From: Pseudomonas sp. AFG_SD02_1510_Pfu_092 | Lineage (GTDB): Bacteria > Pseudomonadota > Gammaproteobacteria > Pseudomonadales > Pseudomonadaceae | Length of the DNA stretch: 64,000 bases | NCBI RefSeq assembly: GCF_003331055.1 | Contig: NZ_PUQD01000015.1 | Span: 16,285-80,284, forward strand | Direction of reading: 5' to 3' | Part shown: piece by piece, positions 32,266 to 41,267 of the stretch | Numbering within the stretch: position 1 is the first letter of the stretch | How the letters are laid out: the number at the start of each line of letters is the position of its first letter | Translations under genes and position numbers: made by a program | The notes under the pieces: generated by a model | What the model saw: only the letters and a program-made list of their open reading frames with translations | What the model was told of the DNA's origin: nothing | The model's database searches: none

Positions 32266-33261
32266 TCACTGCCAGGCACGATGATAGGCACCCAGCGTGG
32301 TCTGGCTGCCTTCGGACAAGTTGGCCAGCACCTTCTGCCAACGCGGTTGCAGGGTGAAGCCGTCGCCGTCACGGGCATGGGCGTCGAGCGCTTCTCGCCA
32401 CACCCGGGTCACCTGCTCGACATAGACCGGGCTGCGTTGCCGGCCTTCGATCTTGACTGCCGCAATGCCCAGTTGCACCAGTTGCGGAATCAGCTCGAGG
32501 GTATTCAGGCTGGCAGGCTCTTCCAGCGCATGAAAGCGCTGGCCCTCCACCACGAAACGGCCTTTGCACAAGGTGGGGTAGCCGGCCGGCTCGTGCGGCG
32601 CATAGCGGTCGATCAATACCCCACCCAGGCGCGCACTCAGTCCTTCGGCATCCTCGCTCCAGCGGACCGCCTTGGCTGGCGAGCACACCCCGCACAGGTT
32701 CGGCGACTCGCCGGTGACATAGGAAGACAAATGACAGCGCCCCTCAGCCATGATGCACAGGCTGCCGAAGGCGAACACTTCCAGTGGCACCTCGCTGCGC
32801 TGCGCCACCTGGCGCACCTGGGCCAGCGACAGCACCCTGGGCAATACGGCACGGCGGATGCCGTAGCGCTGCTGATAGAACATCAGTGCCGCAGGGTTGG
32901 TGGCAGAGCCCTGCACCGAAAGGTGCAGGTTGAGCGCCGGATGACGTCGGCTGGCGTAGGCCAGCACACCCGGGTCGGCGGCGATCAGCGCATCTACGCC
33001 GAGGTCTGCGGCCTGGTCCACGGCGCGCTGCCAGCGTGACCAGCCCTGGGCCTGGCCGTAGGTGTTCACGGCCACGTAGAGTTGCCGGCCTTTCTCGCGG
33101 ATCAGCGCCAGGCCAATTTCCAGTTGCCGCTCATCCAGGTTCAGGCCGGTGAAGTGGCGCGCGTTGGTGTCATCGCGGAAACCCACGTAGATCGCGTCGG
33201 CCCCCTGCTGCAGGGCAGCCTTGAGGGCGGGCAGGCTGCCCGCCGGACATACCAGGTGCAT
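32266..33261 (-). CDS. ubiU: Anaerobic ubiquinone hydroxylation protein UbiU
   Basis: A 331-residue U32-peptidase-family partner of UbiV (formerly YhbU). The N-terminus MHLVCPAGSLPALKAALQQG and GADAIYVGFRD are diagnostic; the [4Fe-4S] cysteines are in CIMAEGRCHLSSYVTGESPN followed by LCGVC, and a later Cys in TLCKGRF. The ATG at 33261 follows GGGAG. moeA ends 26 bases upstream on the same strand. Confidence 0.93.
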   Translation of the reverse strand: MHLVCPAGSLPALKAALQQGADAIYVGFRDDTNARHFTGLNLDERQLEIGLALIREKGRQLYVAVNTYGQAQGWSRWQRAVDQAADLGVDALIAADPGVLAYASRRHPALNLHLSVQGSATNPAALMFYQQRYGIRRAVLPRVLSLAQVRQVAQRSEVPLEVFAFGSLCIMAEGRCHLSSYVTGESPNLCGVCSPAKAVRWSEDAEGLSARLGGVLIDRYAPHEPAGYPTLCKGRFVVEGQRFHALEEPASLNTLELIPQLVQLGIAAVKIEGRQRSPVYVEQVTRVWREALDAHARDGDGFTLQPRWQKVLANLSEGSQTTLGAYHRAWQ

Positions 33262-33287
33262 GATGCTCCCTCTCGTAGCGCGGCGGC

Positions 33288-34520
33288 TCAGGCCGCCAGG
33301 GTGTCGAAACTGATGAAGTCGACGGTCTCGCCGACGCGCAACGTGCGATGTGCCTCGATCACCGCCAGGCCTTCGGCGCTGCACATGCCGCTGAGCATTG
33401 CCGAGCCTTGCCAGGCATGCGGAATCACGCGCAAGCCAGCCGGTGTCGAAGTCAGCCAGGCGCGCAGGTATTGGCGGCGCAGACTGGAGCGGGGCCAATC
33501 GAACCCGGCCATGACCGGCATGGCGCGGGGCAGCACCTCGCGGCGGCCCTGGGCCCGCAACAGGAACGGCCTGGCCACCACCTGCAGGCACAACAGTGCG
33601 GCGACAGGGTTGCCCGGCAGGCCCAGCCACGGGGTGTTGCCGATGCGGCCGAAGGCAAACGGCTTGCCCGGCTGAATGGCCAGGCGCCACAGGCGCAGCT
33701 CACCCAGCGCCTGTACGGCATGCTTGAGGTGGTCTTCTTCGCCCACCGAGACGCCACCAGAGGTAATGATCACGTCCCAGTCAGTGGCGGCCTTGCCCAG
33801 CGCTTCGCGGCAGGCACGCGCATCGTCCGGCAGCCGCCCGAGGTCGCCGACCTCCAGCTGCCAGCCACGCAACGCCGCCGCCAGGCTATGGCTGTTGGCG
33901 TCATAGATCTGCCCGGGGCGCAGCGCATCACCTGGTGCGCACAGTTCATCACCGGTGCTCAGCAAGCCCACGCGCAATGGCCGGTACACCGCGACAGAGG
34001 CGATGCCCTGGCTGGCCAGCAGCCCCAGCTCGGCAGCACGCAGCCGTTGCCCGGCCTCGAGCAGGCGAGCGCCCTGACGGAATTCTTCGCCGCAACGGCG
34101 CACGTGGTCGCCTGGCCAGCAGGCCGGTAGCCACACGCCGTCATCCATCAGCCTGGCCTGCTCTTGCGGGACCACGCTATCGGCGCCGGCGGGCAGCGGC
34201 GCGCCGGTGAAAATACGCACCGCATGGCCCGCCGGCAGCGCTTCAAGCGCCGCATCGCCTGCAGCGATACGCCCGGCCAGTGGCAGCAGGCCGCCCTCGG
34301 CAGGCAGCTCGGCAGCGCGCAGGGCGTAGCCATCCATCGCGCTGTTGTCCCAGGCCGGGCCCGGGCGCGGGGCGCGAATATCGTCGGCGAGGATCATGCC
34401 CAGCGCCATGTCCAGCGCCACGCGCTCCACCGCCGGCGGCCGTGGGGCCTGCTCCAGCAGTTCGGCGATGGCCTGGTCGACCGGGCGCAGGTTGTCATGC
34501 CCACACGCGCAATCATTCAT
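33288..34520 (-). CDS. moeA: Molybdopterin molybdenumtransferase
   Basis: A 410-residue enzyme that inserts molybdate into adenylylated molybdopterin. Family markers: DNSAMDGYAL near residue 60, RIFTGAPLPAGAD, STGDEL, the MogA-like motif TSGGVSVGEEDHL, and QPGKPFAFG with LPGNPVAAL. Its ATG at 34520 overlaps the moaB stop (ATGA). The N-terminal MNDCACGHDNL is Cys/His rich, as in the MoeA1 paralogue of pseudomonads. In this operon it supplies cofactor for nitrate respiration. Confidence 0.95.
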   Translation of the reverse strand: MNDCACGHDNLRPVDQAIAELLEQAPRPPAVERVALDMALGMILADDIRAPRPGPAWDNSAMDGYALRAAELPAEGGLLPLAGRIAAGDAALEALPAGHAVRIFTGAPLPAGADSVVPQEQARLMDDGVWLPACWPGDHVRRCGEEFRQGARLLEAGQRLRAAELGLLASQGIASVAVYRPLRVGLLSTGDELCAPGDALRPGQIYDANSHSLAAALRGWQLEVGDLGRLPDDARACREALGKAATDWDVIITSGGVSVGEEDHLKHAVQALGELRLWRLAIQPGKPFAFGRIGNTPWLGLPGNPVAALLCLQVVARPFLLRAQGRREVLPRAMPVMAGFDWPRSSLRRQYLRAWLTSTPAGLRVIPHAWQGSAMLSGMCSAEGLAVIEAHRTLRVGETVDFISFDTLAA

Positions 34521-35071
34521 GAGCGGCTCCCGCAGGCGGTCCTGGGTTGTTCGGGTAACAGCTTCAGGTGCGGGACGAAGTTGCACGGCCTGGTTCGGCA
34601 GTCGAGCTGCTTGCGCAAAATCTCGTGCCAGCCGGTGCGGCAGGCACCCGGCGAGCCCGGCAGGCAACACACCAGTGTGCCGTTGCTCAGCCCGGCCAGA
34701 GCGCGAGACTGCAGGGTCGAGGTACCGATTTCCTCCAGCGAGATCTGCCGGAACAATTCGCCGAAACCTTCCACGGTCTTGTCGAGCAACGGCTCGACGG
34801 CCTGGGGGGTATTGTCGCGCGGGGTAAAACCGGTACCACCGGTCAGCAGCACCACCTGCACCATCGGATCGGCCACCCAGGCGCAAACCCGCGCGCGGAT
34901 CTGCCAGATATCGTCGGGCACCAGGGCCCGGTCCTGCAGGACATGGCCAGCCTCCTGCAGGCCATCGACCAAGGTCTGCCCTGAGCCATCGGTGGCCAGG
35001 GTGCGGGTGTCACTGATGGTCAGCACGGCGATGCGCAGTGCCTGGAACGCGCTGAGTGCAAGGTGAGCCAT
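34517..35071 (-). CDS. moaB: Molybdenum cofactor biosynthesis protein B
   Basis: A 184-residue MogA/MoaB-fold protein that binds molybdopterin, presumably adenylylating it. Seen are ISDTRTLATDGSG, LTGGTGFTPRDNTPQAVEP (the pterin-binding loop) and LPGSPGACRTGW. First gene of the leftward Moco-UbiUVT operon, with a perfect ANR box about 100 bases upstream. Confidence 0.94.
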   Translation of the reverse strand: MAHLALSAFQALRIAVLTISDTRTLATDGSGQTLVDGLQEAGHVLQDRALVPDDIWQIRARVCAWVADPMVQVVLLTGGTGFTPRDNTPQAVEPLLDKTVEGFGELFRQISLEEIGTSTLQSRALAGLSNGTLVCCLPGSPGACRTGWHEILRKQLDCRTRPCNFVPHLKLLPEQPRTACGSRS

Positions 35072-35171
35072 GACGGCGCCCTCATCGGAATGTCAGCGCG
35101 CAGCCTGGGCCTGACACAGCGCCACGCCCATTCCTCGAAGGAGGTACCACCCGGGGTAGATGCAGCAATGC

Positions 35172-35185
35172 TTGATTTCGATCAA
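35172..35185. promoter_or_regulatory. Perfect ANR/FNR box, divergent promoter
   Basis: TTGAT-TTCG-ATCAA, an exact match to the consensus. It lies 101 bases before moaB on one side and 58 bases before the DUF3079 gene on the other, so it may drive either or both. Confidence 0.8.
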
Positions 35186-35243
35186 CCTTGGGCCAGGCAT
35201 GAGACGTACGCTCAGGGCAGGCACCCCCAGAGGGAAGCACACC

Positions 35244-35450
35244 ATGGCGAAGAAATTTCCTGTAAACCCCAGCCACCCCGAACGCATCTGTTGGGGGTGC
35301 GACCTGTACTGCCCGGCGAAGGCGCTGGCCTGTGGCAATGGCGCGAGCCGGACCATGCACCCGGCGGAACTGTTTGGCGAGGATTGGGACAGTTTCGAGG
35401 ACCGGCTGGAGAAGCCGCTCGACCAGGAGCAAGAGGCAGGGCCCAAGTGA
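35244..35450 (+). CDS. DUF3079 protein with four-cysteine motif
   Basis: A 68-residue cytoplasmic protein of unknown function. The core ICWGCDLYCPAKALACGNG contains four cysteines spaced CxxCx3Cx6C, which looks like a zinc or iron-sulfur site, though it is not a ferredoxin pattern. The second half is acidic (FGEDWDSFEDRLEKPLDQE). The ATG at 35244 follows GGGAAG. It starts about 60 bases from a perfect ANR box shared with moaB, so it is probably made under low oxygen. Confidence 0.75.
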   Translation: MAKKFPVNPSHPERICWGCDLYCPAKALACGNGASRTMHPAELFGEDWDSFEDRLEKPLDQEQEAGPK

Positions 35451-35451
35451 A

Positions 35452-35510
35452 AGGGCCGGCCCCCACAGGTACCTGACCAGGCCTGAAGCCTGCCGGGTAC
35501 CTGTGAGCGC
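35452..35510. repeat. Degenerate REP pair
   Basis: GGCCGGCCCCCACAGGTACC faces GGTACCTGTGAGCGCCG; both cores carry changes from the usual sequence. Confidence 0.55.
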
Positions 35511-35563
35511 CGCCTTGTGTCGCGATGGGCTGCAAAGCAGCCCCTTATGCGATCAGATCAGGA

Positions 35564-36883
35564 TCAGAAGATGCTGATCGGGTATTCGACGAATACGCGG
35601 ACTTCGTTGCCGTCGTCGTTGTAACCGTTCTGCTGCACGGCGTTGTTGGTACGCACGAACGAGCTACGCAGCTTGATCGACAGGTCCTTGGCCGGGCCGT
35701 CCTGCACCACGTAACGGATCTGGTTGAAGATTTCGCGCTCTTTACCTTCACCGAAGCCCTGCGGGTTGGCGACGTTGCGGGTGTTGATGTTGTCACCCAC
35801 CACGTAGGCCAGCTTGTAGGTCAGGCCCGGAATGCCGTAGGCACCGAAGTCCAGGCCGTAGCCCAGCTGCCAGGAGCGCTCGTCTTCGGCGTTGAAGTCG
35901 GACCAGTACGAGTTGGCCAGGTAGATGGTCGAGCCACCGTCACCCACGCCACCGGCGTTCTGGTACCAGCCGTAGTTGTAGCCGGTGCTGCCAGTGCTGC
36001 GCTGGTGTGCGATGGTGAACGAGTGCGCACCGTAGGCGTAGGTAGCTGCCAGGCTCCAGATGGTGTTGGAGTCGCCGTTGAGTTCGGCGCTCTTGACGAA
36101 CTTGTTGTCGATGTCCGACTTGTAGCCGTTGAAGTCCAGGGTCAGGGACTGGTCGCTGGCGATCGGGAAGACGTAGTTCAGGCCCAGGTAGTGCTTCTTC
36201 ATCACATCTTCGTTGTCGGCGGTGTACAGCGAAGCGGTGAAGTTGTCGGTGAACTTGTAGCTACCACCGAAGACGTTGATCGACTTCAGGCCACCACCGT
36301 CACGGCGTTCGGCGCTCTTGCGCGCTTCCTGGGTGAAGCGGCCGGCGTTCAGCTCCAGGCCCTGGATTTCCTTGGAGGTGATCAGGGTACCGGTGAAGCT
36401 TTCTGGCAGCAGACGGGCGTCGTCGTACTGCAGCACTGGCAGAGCCGGCATCTGGTCACCGTACTTGAGCACGGTGTTGGAGATGCGGAATTTCACTGCA
36501 GCGCCACCACGGGCCAAGTTGTGCGGCGAGTTGGCGTTGCCGTTCTGGTCCTTGAAGTCCGAAGGCTTGAAGAAGTCGACACCGGCGCCACCGTTGTGGC
36601 CCTTGCCGCCGTCCAGACGCACGGCGTACAGGCCGAATGCGTCGACACCGACACCGACGGTGCCCTGGGTGAAACCGGAGGAGAAGTTGGCGATGACGCC
36701 CTGGCCCCATTCGATCTGGTCGTCGGTGCCGTGTTTCTTGTCGCGGTTGATGTAAGCGTTGCGCAGCAGGACGTTGGCGTGGCTGTCCTCGATGAAGCCT
36801 TTGCTGTCGGCCTGATCATTGGCCTGTGCCTGGGTCGCGGCGATCATCGCCAGGGCGACCAGGCTGATCCTGGTTTTCAACAT
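35564..36883 (-). CDS. OprD-family outer-membrane porin
   Basis: A 439-residue channel for small solutes. A signal peptide (MLKTRISLVALAMIAATQAQ, cleavage after the next Ala) is followed by KGFIEDSHANVLLRNAYINR, the conserved OprD start, and about 18 beta strands ending in VRVFVEYPISIF with the terminal Phe needed for assembly. The sequence leans toward the OprE/OprQ branch, but the substrate cannot be assigned. It is a single-gene unit; the AT-rich upstream region should hold its promoter. Confidence 0.9.
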   Translation of the reverse strand: MLKTRISLVALAMIAATQAQANDQADSKGFIEDSHANVLLRNAYINRDKKHGTDDQIEWGQGVIANFSSGFTQGTVGVGVDAFGLYAVRLDGGKGHNGGAGVDFFKPSDFKDQNGNANSPHNLARGGAAVKFRISNTVLKYGDQMPALPVLQYDDARLLPESFTGTLITSKEIQGLELNAGRFTQEARKSAERRDGGGLKSINVFGGSYKFTDNFTASLYTADNEDVMKKHYLGLNYVFPIASDQSLTLDFNGYKSDIDNKFVKSAELNGDSNTIWSLAATYAYGAHSFTIAHQRSTGSTGYNYGWYQNAGGVGDGGSTIYLANSYWSDFNAEDERSWQLGYGLDFGAYGIPGLTYKLAYVVGDNINTRNVANPQGFGEGKEREIFNQIRYVVQDGPAKDLSIKLRSSFVRTNNAVQQNGYNDDGNEVRVFVEYPISIF

Positions 36884-37378
36884 TTTGTTTTCCTTATTTC
36901 TTAATCAAGAACGCTCTGCAATATGACGCCAGGAACCAACGCCCCTTCGTAGGTTCGACGCTATGCGGATCCAGACTGACGGGCCGGCCGGTAGTGACAC
37001 GGCGGCCTCTGGCAGCAGCATGGCCATGAACATGGCCAGCAGGCGTTGGCCCGAATCCTAGCCGTGTGCGATTACAAATGTCAAAAAGTCGTGAAATGCA
37101 GGTTGATATAACCAAAATAGGCGACCGCCCCAGTGCATTTTCATAAGCGTTAGCGCTATCGGCAGGCAATTTAACTTGTGTAGGAAATTGCTTCCTGATC
37201 AAACGGATAATTTTCCGGTGAGCCGCGCAAGGCTACTTCCGGCGAGGGACGCGAGGCGTAAAATTTTTTACAAACAGATACATATGTAAGGACAAGCCTT
37301 TACAAATAGCCATGCAATAGCAAATAGCAAGCATTACCATCCGCACCTCTTTTTCACTTGCTCGCTCCGGATGTGCCC
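36884..37378. other. AT-rich divergent intergenic region
   Basis: 495 bases between the porin and the TonB receptor, both transcribed away from it. No gene seen. It contains a small palindrome TACATATGTA (37279-37288) and a GCAAATAGCAAGCATTACC stretch (37319-37337) that is only a weak match to a Fur box. Confidence 0.5.
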
Positions 37379-39418
37379 ATGCTTGTACCCTGCCGTCTCT
37401 CACCCCTGACCCTCGGCCTGTCGCTGCTGTGCAGCGCCGGCCTAGCCAGTGCCGCCACCACCACCCTGCCGGAACTGTCGGTCACCGCCGACAGCGAGCG
37501 CGACCAGGACAACCCGCAGGTCAAGGAGGTCAGCACGGCGACCCGCACCTCCACGCCGGTGCGCTATGTGCCGCAGGCCATCGACACGGTGAAAACCGCC
37601 AACGTGCTGGATTACGGCAGCAATACCCTGGGCAAGGCGCTGGAAGGCATCCCCAACGTCAGCAGTGGCGCCGACACCCGCTTCGACAGCGTGCGTATCC
37701 GCGGCTTCGAGGCCAGCAACGATTTCTACCTCGACGGCATTCGCGACGACAGCCAGTACATCCGCGACCTGCACAACATCGAGCGGGTCGAAGTGCTCAA
37801 GGGGCCGGCCGCGGTGCTGTATGGCCGTGGCAGCCAGGGCGGTATCGTCAACCGGGTGAGCAAGGCGCCGGAGCCCGGCCGCCGCTCGACCCTCGAGGCA
37901 CAAGCCGGCAGCGAAGACCTGCGCAGCCTGTATGCCGACCTCAGCGCCGACCCCAGCGACAGCGTCAGCCTGCGCCTGAACATGGGCAACCAGGACAACA
38001 ACAGTTTCCGCGACGGCGTCCATGGCAGCCGCCAGCTGTTCGCCCCGTCGTTCAGCTGGCAGCTCAACCCCGACCTGAATTGGCTGGTGCAATACGAATA
38101 CAGCCGCTACAACCGCACCCCGGACCGCGGCATCCCCGGGGCCAACGGCCGCCCGGCCGATGTCGGCCGCAGCACCACCTACGGGGCACCGCGCGACTAC
38201 ATCGACGATCACGCCCAGTCGCTGCGCTCGCGCCTGAACTACCAGCTGAACGAAACCTGGCAACTGCGCCATACCCTGGGCCTGTTCAAGCTCGACAGCG
38301 AGTTCGACAACACCTATGTCACCCAGTACAACGCCAGCACCGACACGCTCACCCGACAGCGCTGGCAGCAGGACCTGAACACCCGCAACCTGAGCAACAA
38401 CCTGGAAGCCGAGGGCGACTTCGACACCCTGGGCCTGGAGCACAAGCTGTTGCTGGGCCTGGAGATAGCCAACCAGAAGCGTGACCCGGTGCTGTACAAG
38501 GCGGCTGATCAGCAACTCGACGGCAAGCTGGCGCTATGGAGTGACAACCACACCGTGGTCGATAGCCGCGGCCTTTACCTGCAGGACCAGATTCGCCTGA
38601 ACGATCAGTGGCAGGTGCTTGCCGGCGTACGCTTCGACCAGTTCGATGTGCAGACCACCGACAAGGATGGCCGCCGCGAAGCAAAGGACAGCACCAGCAC
38701 CAGCCCACGCCTGGGCGTGGTCTACACACCGTGGCGCGACCATTCGTTCTATGCCTCGTGGAGCAAGACCTTCTCGCCGGTTGGCGGCGGTTTGATCGGC
38801 ATCACCCCGCAGGCGAAGGGCAATACCAACGACACCAAGCCAGAAGAAACCCGGCAGAAAGAAATCGGCGTGAAGAGCGACTGGCTCGACCAGCGCCTGA
38901 CCACCACCCTGGCCATCTACGAGCTGGAGCTTTACAACCGCCGCACCCGCGACCCGCAGGTGCCGGACAACATCCTGCTCAGCGGCCTACAGCGTTCGCG
39001 CGGTATCGAGCTGACCGCCACCGGCAATATCACCGGCAACTGGTATGTGCGCGGCGGCATCGGCCTGCAGGATGCGATCATCGTCAAGGACACCAACGGC
39101 CAGGAAGGCAACCGCATCAATGACGTGGCCAAGCGTAACGCCAGCCTGTTCGTGACCTGGAAACCGCAACTGGGCTGGTACGCCGAGACCGGCCTGACGC
39201 TGGTGGGCGAGCGCTATGCCGATAACCAGAACACCACGGTGTTACCGGGCTATGGCCGTTGGGATGCGTTGGCGGGGTACCGCACGCATGACTGGGATGT
39301 ACGCGCGGCGTTGAGCAACATTGCCGACAAGACTTACTACAGCGCGGCGACCAGTGCGGCGCAGATCCAGGTGGGTGACCCGCGCAGCCTGGTGGTGACG
39401 GGCAGTTACAGTTTCTGA
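37379..39418 (+). CDS. TonB-dependent siderophore receptor
   Basis: A 679-residue outer-membrane receptor. A signal peptide ends near GLASAA; the plug domain follows (TATRTSTPVRYVPQAIDTV in the TonB-box/plug start, then VRIRGFEASNDFYLDGIRDD and RVEVLKGPAAVLYGRGSQGG), then a 22-strand barrel ending SLVVTGSYSF with terminal Phe. No N-terminal signalling (STN) domain, so it does not itself control a sigma factor. The sequence suits a catecholate-type (Fiu/FcuA-like) ferric siderophore. The ATG at 37379 gives the signal peptide; ribosome site weak. A Fur site is expected but not clear. Confidence 0.92.
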   Translation: MLVPCRLSPLTLGLSLLCSAGLASAATTTLPELSVTADSERDQDNPQVKEVSTATRTSTPVRYVPQAIDTVKTANVLDYGSNTLGKALEGIPNVSSGADTRFDSVRIRGFEASNDFYLDGIRDDSQYIRDLHNIERVEVLKGPAAVLYGRGSQGGIVNRVSKAPEPGRRSTLEAQAGSEDLRSLYADLSADPSDSVSLRLNMGNQDNNSFRDGVHGSRQLFAPSFSWQLNPDLNWLVQYEYSRYNRTPDRGIPGANGRPADVGRSTTYGAPRDYIDDHAQSLRSRLNYQLNETWQLRHTLGLFKLDSEFDNTYVTQYNASTDTLTRQRWQQDLNTRNLSNNLEAEGDFDTLGLEHKLLLGLEIANQKRDPVLYKAADQQLDGKLALWSDNHTVVDSRGLYLQDQIRLNDQWQVLAGVRFDQFDVQTTDKDGRREAKDSTSTSPRLGVVYTPWRDHSFYASWSKTFSPVGGGLIGITPQAKGNTNDTKPEETRQKEIGVKSDWLDQRLTTTLAIYELELYNRRTRDPQVPDNILLSGLQRSRGIELTATGNITGNWYVRGGIGLQDAIIVKDTNGQEGNRINDVAKRNASLFVTWKPQLGWYAETGLTLVGERYADNQNTTVLPGYGRWDALAGYRTHDWDVRAALSNIADKTYYSAATSAAQIQVGDPRSLVVTGSYSF

Positions 39419-39431
39419 TCTCCAGCGCCTG

Positions 39432-39533
39432 TACCGGCCTCTTCGCGGCTAAAGCCGCTCCCACAGGTACTCCACCGGATTCAAGACATGTGGCGCCCCT
39501 GTGGGAGCGGCTTTAGCCGCGAAAGGGCCGGTA
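39432..39533. repeat. Inverted REP pair
   Basis: GGCCTCTTCGCGGCTAAAGC then CGCTCCCACAGG faces CCTGTGGGAGCGGCTTTAGC then CGCGAAAGGGCC; the arms are nearly perfect inverses. Confidence 0.9.
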
Positions 39534-39550
39534 CAGGTTCAAACAATCGA

Positions 39551-39748
39551 TCAGTGCCAAACCGCCATCAGCGCCTGCATTTCTGCTTCGCTGATCAGCC
39601 CTTGGGGGTATCGTCCGGCAAGCAGACGTCGTGGGTCGGTCGTCCTGACCCTGATGCTTCCATGGTGTTTCAACCACTTCGCCACAAGCCTGAGCGATTG
39701 GTGATTCACTGCCGATGGGCGCAAAGCCGACTCACTTGCTGCGTTCAT
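39551..39748 (-). CDS. Hypothetical small protein
   Basis: A possible 65-residue basic protein (SLRLVAKWLKHHGSIRVRTT in the middle, LISEAEMQALMAVWH at the end). I recognise no family. The composition is plausible for a real helical protein but the ribosome site is weak (GGGAG twelve bases before the ATG). It sits between the TonB receptor and agmatine deiminase; it could be spurious. Confidence 0.35.
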   Translation of the reverse strand: MNAASESALRPSAVNHQSLRLVAKWLKHHGSIRVRTTDPRRLLAGRYPQGLISEAEMQALMAVWH

Positions 39749-39891
39749 TTCTACACGTACTCCCTGGCCCGTGAGCGGCTCAATCTACGGAAATATTGTT
39801 ACAGCTCCGAGAGCGCGGCATGGCCGGGCTATCTGTCTGAAAAACAATACAAAACGTATGCCAGCACTGGCCTGCGGACGGCCTCGCAGGC

Positions 39892-39917
39892 AAAAAAAAG
39901 CCCGTCATGAGACGGGC
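39892..39917 (-). terminator. Terminator of aguA
   Basis: On the minus strand GGCCCGTC-TCAT-GACGGGC followed by eight T, 20 bases after the aguA stop. Confidence 0.88.
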
Positions 39918-39936
39918 CTTTTCCTTCAGCGTGCGC

Positions 39937-41043
39937 TCAACGCCTGACCGGCGCCGGCTGCTGCTGGGTCAGGCAGTGGATGTTGCCACCGCCCAACAAC
40001 AGCTCACGGCCAGGGATCATCACCACTTCGTGGTCGGGGAAGATCTTCGCCAGGATCGCTCTGGCCTCAGCATCTGCCGGGTCGTCGAAGCTTGGCGCGA
40101 TGATGCCGCCGTTGACGATCAGGAAGTTGACGTACGAGCCGGCCAGGCGCACCGACGGGTCACGTTCCTGGCTGCCGGCCACTTGGTCGACACCGGCACA
40201 CTCCTCGGCGGTGGCAAACAACGGGCCCGGGATCGGCATCTTGTGCACGATGAACTCACGGCCCTTGGCGTCGCGGGTGTTCTGCAACACCTCCATGGCG
40301 GCATGGCAGCGAGCATAGTTGGGGTCGTTGGAATCATCGGTCCAGGCCAGTAACACTTCGCCCGGGCGCACGTAACAGCAGAAGTTGTCGACGTGGCCGT
40401 CGGTCTCGTCGTTGTACAGGCCATCCGGCAGCCAGACCACGGTGTCCACCGCCAGGTGGTCGCGCAGCAGCGCTTCGATCTGCTCGCGGCTCAGGTGCGG
40501 GTTGCGGTTGCGGTTGAGCAGGCATTCCTCGGTGGTGATCACGGTGCCTTCGCCGTCCACGTGGATCGAGCCACCCTCGAGCACGAAACCTTCGGTGTGG
40601 TAGCGCTGGCAGCGCTCCATTTCCAGCACTTTGGTCGCCAGTTCCTCGTCGCGGTTCCAGGGTGCGTACAGGCCACCATCGAAGCCGCCCCAGGCGTTGA
40701 AGCCCCAGTCTACGCCGCGCACTTCACCCTGGTCGTTGATGACGAAGGTCGGCCCGGTGTCGCGTACCCAGGCGTCGTCGCTGCTGATCTCGACCACACG
40801 GATGTTCGGCTGGTCGAGTTGGCGACGGGCGTTTTCGTACTGGCCGGCGGAAACCGCCACGGTGACCGGCTCGAAACGGGCAATGGCCTTGGCCAGGGTC
40901 ACATGGGCAGCCTGCGCCGGCTTGCCGCCCAGGCGCCAGTTGTCCGGGCGCTCGGGCCAGACCATCCACACCTGGGTTTGCGGGGCCCACTCGGCGGGCA
41001 TGTGGAAACCATCGGCACGGGGAGTGGAATTGAGGGTTTTCAT
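39937..41043 (-). CDS. aguA: Agmatine deiminase
   Basis: A 368-residue amidinotransferase-fold enzyme that converts agmatine to N-carbamoylputrescine, part of the arginine decarboxylase route to putrescine. Diagnostic segments: [46 protein letters not shown] and DGHVDNF; the nucleophile is Cys357 in LLGGGNIHC. The length equals the family norm. The ATG at 41043 has GAGG seven bases upstream. Single gene with its own terminator; aguB is not nearby. Confidence 0.95.
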   Translation of the reverse strand: MKTLNSTPRADGFHMPAEWAPQTQVWMVWPERPDNWRLGGKPAQAAHVTLAKAIARFEPVTVAVSAGQYENARRQLDQPNIRVVEISSDDAWVRDTGPTFVINDQGEVRGVDWGFNAWGGFDGGLYAPWNRDEELATKVLEMERCQRYHTEGFVLEGGSIHVDGEGTVITTEECLLNRNRNPHLSREQIEALLRDHLAVDTVVWLPDGLYNDETDGHVDNFCCYVRPGEVLLAWTDDSNDPNYARCHAAMEVLQNTRDAKGREFIVHKMPIPGPLFATAEECAGVDQVAGSQERDPSVRLAGSYVNFLIVNGGIIAPSFDDPADAEARAILAKIFPDHEVVMIPGRELLLGGGNIHCLTQQQPAPVRR

Positions 41044-41267
41044 GGTTGACCTCTGTGATGGCCCTGAGCCGGACTGGGCTGGGGCGTTTGCCAATTTATA
41101 ACCGATATATATCGATATTTGAAGCCCGACTATCCAGAACGCCGTCGAGACAAGGCACACTTAAACCGATAACAATCGGCAATCAACCGGCTTTCGGGGC
41201 GCAAGGCGGAAAAAAACGCGCAGACCGGCTAGGGTCAATACTTGGGTAAACGGGCCAGCGAGCCGCC

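Noticed and set aside
37319..37337. Fur box before the TonB receptor
   Set aside because: Too many mismatches to the 19-base consensus to call; left as a weak remark.
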